Positions 33,397 through 33,935 of a DNA stretch of 33,935 nucleotides are shown here, piece after piece; position 1 is the stretch's first letter, and each line of letters begins with the position of its first letter. A program made the translations under genes and the position numbers. The DNA is from Herpetosiphon sp. (lineage in GTDB: Bacteria; Chloroflexota; Anaerolineae; Anaerolineales; Villigracilaceae), in assembly GCA_020717985.1 (NCBI GenBank), contig DYDH01000024.1:1-33935 (forward strand). The letters are read 5' to 3'. Under the pieces are notes generated by a model. The model made no database searches, was not told where the DNA came from, and was given only the letters and a program-made list of their open reading frames with translations.

Positions 33397-33935
33397 CTAC
33401 CTCCTCTCGATCCCGAGCAATTCTTCCAGCCTGAGCATGGCGGAAGGGATCACCGCAAGATAAATAACATCGCCTTCTTGAAACTCTGTGCCAGATACTG
33501 GTAAAAAGGTATGGTCGTTTCGGGTAATCGCAGTGACCGACACCTCACCTGGAATGTTCATCTGTGTCACGCGATGCCCATTCAGGCGAGCGGGAGCTTC
33601 GACGCGAACCATGGTCGCTCCGCCATCACTGAAAACAGTGAGCACATCCAGGTCGGCATGCGTGACGACTTCGACGATCCTTTCCGCGCCCCAGGCTGTG
33701 CTGGATATGGTTGACAGTCCCAGCCGCTGATAGACTTCCGCGCGAATTGGGTCGTATAAACGCGCCACCACTCGCGGCACGCGGAAAATATTGCGGGCAA
33801 TCCGCGCCGCGACAATATTGGCGTTATCCGATGCGCTGGCCGCGACAAAACCTTCAGCAGTTTCAACCCCCGCTTCCAGCAAAACATTTCGATCAAAGCC
33901 AATTCCGTGAACGATCCTGCCTTTGAATTCTGGTC
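33397..33935 (-). CDS. Second TrkA-type protein, N-terminus cut by window edge
   Basis: The frame is open from the right edge of the window to the stop at 33397 (at least 179 codons). The visible part covers the second half of a TrkA-N domain (GRIVHGIGFDRNVLLEAGVE, then AAGFVAASASDNANIVA-type text and VVARLYDP) and a TrkA-C domain (LNGHRVTQMNIPGEVSVTAI, EFQEGDVIYLAV). The GxGxxG start lies beyond the edge. An in-frame ATG at 33882 exists, but residues upstream of it still match the family, so the true start is outside. Tandem trkA genes often make one functional RCK unit. Confidence 0.9.
   Translation of the reverse strand, partial: PEFKGRIVHGIGFDRNVLLEAGVETAEGFVAASASDNANIVAARIARNIFRVPRVVARLYDPIRAEVYQRLGLSTISSTAWGAERIVEVVTHADLDVLTVFSDGGATMVRVEAPARLNGHRVTQMNIPGEVSVTAITRNDHTFLPVSGTEFQEGDVIYLAVIPSAMLRLEELLGIERR

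Noticed and set aside
1-33935. CRISPR arrays, tRNA or rRNA genes, insertion sequences
   Set aside because: No regularly spaced repeats, cloverleaf-type sequence, rRNA motifs or transposase frames were seen.

Overview
The window looks like a chromosomal segment of a mesophilic Chloroflexota bacterium, most likely Anaerolineae/Anaerolineales. This is an inference from gene style: MalT-like LuxR regulators, two KimA-like K+ permeases beside kdp, TIM-barrel sugar isomerases on a roughly 50% GC background. No RNA gene or other decisive phylogenetic marker is present. Both window edges cut a gene.

Region 1 (1-7.2 kb). A MalT-like LuxR regulator (minus strand, 3' end missing) is followed by a small accessory block on the plus strand. 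The block holds an orphan protein with a C-terminal excisionase-type HTH, a Phd/YefM-VapC toxin-antitoxin pair with its own promoter and palindromic operator, and a large TPR protein. It is bracketed by two direct copies of a 37-bp motif (about 2.88 and 6.93 kb). It ends at a strong intrinsic terminator and a truncated nitrilase relic.

Region 2 (7.2-16.7 kb). A minus-strand sugar/polyol catabolic island. In transcription order it contains an MFS transporter, a xylose-isomerase-like TIM barrel, a PfkB sugar kinase, a fucose/arabinose-isomerase-like protein, a DUF4432 epimerase-like protein, an MDR dehydrogenase and a mannitol-dehydrogenase-type polyol dehydrogenase. The last three genes are packed 3-5 bp apart. 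Relics of a second sugar isomerase and a second MDR dehydrogenase lie between the live genes, so the island has been rebuilt by duplication, insertion and decay. The substrate cannot be read from the sequence.

Region 3 (16.9-33.9 kb). A potassium-homeostasis island. It has a 32-aa leader-type peptide, kdpF, kdpA, kdpB, an unrecognised membrane protein, kdpC and a kinase-less DUF4118-GAF protein. These are followed by a KimA-like permease, a 56-aa membrane peptide, a KdpE paralogue, an unrecognised 355-aa protein and a second KimA-like permease. Then come full-length kdpD, a second kdpE and, convergently, two TrkA-type proteins.

The strongest new signal is regulatory. Three promoters in region 3 (before kdp, before the 56-aa peptide, before the first kdpE) share the same layout. 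Each has an upstream box TCTTGAC-N4-TCTTGAC, a second related box starting exactly 32 bp later, and a -10 element 11 bp after the second box. This looks like the operator of the local KdpE protein(s). It places the 56-aa peptide in the K+-starvation regulon and suggests autoregulation of the first kdpE.
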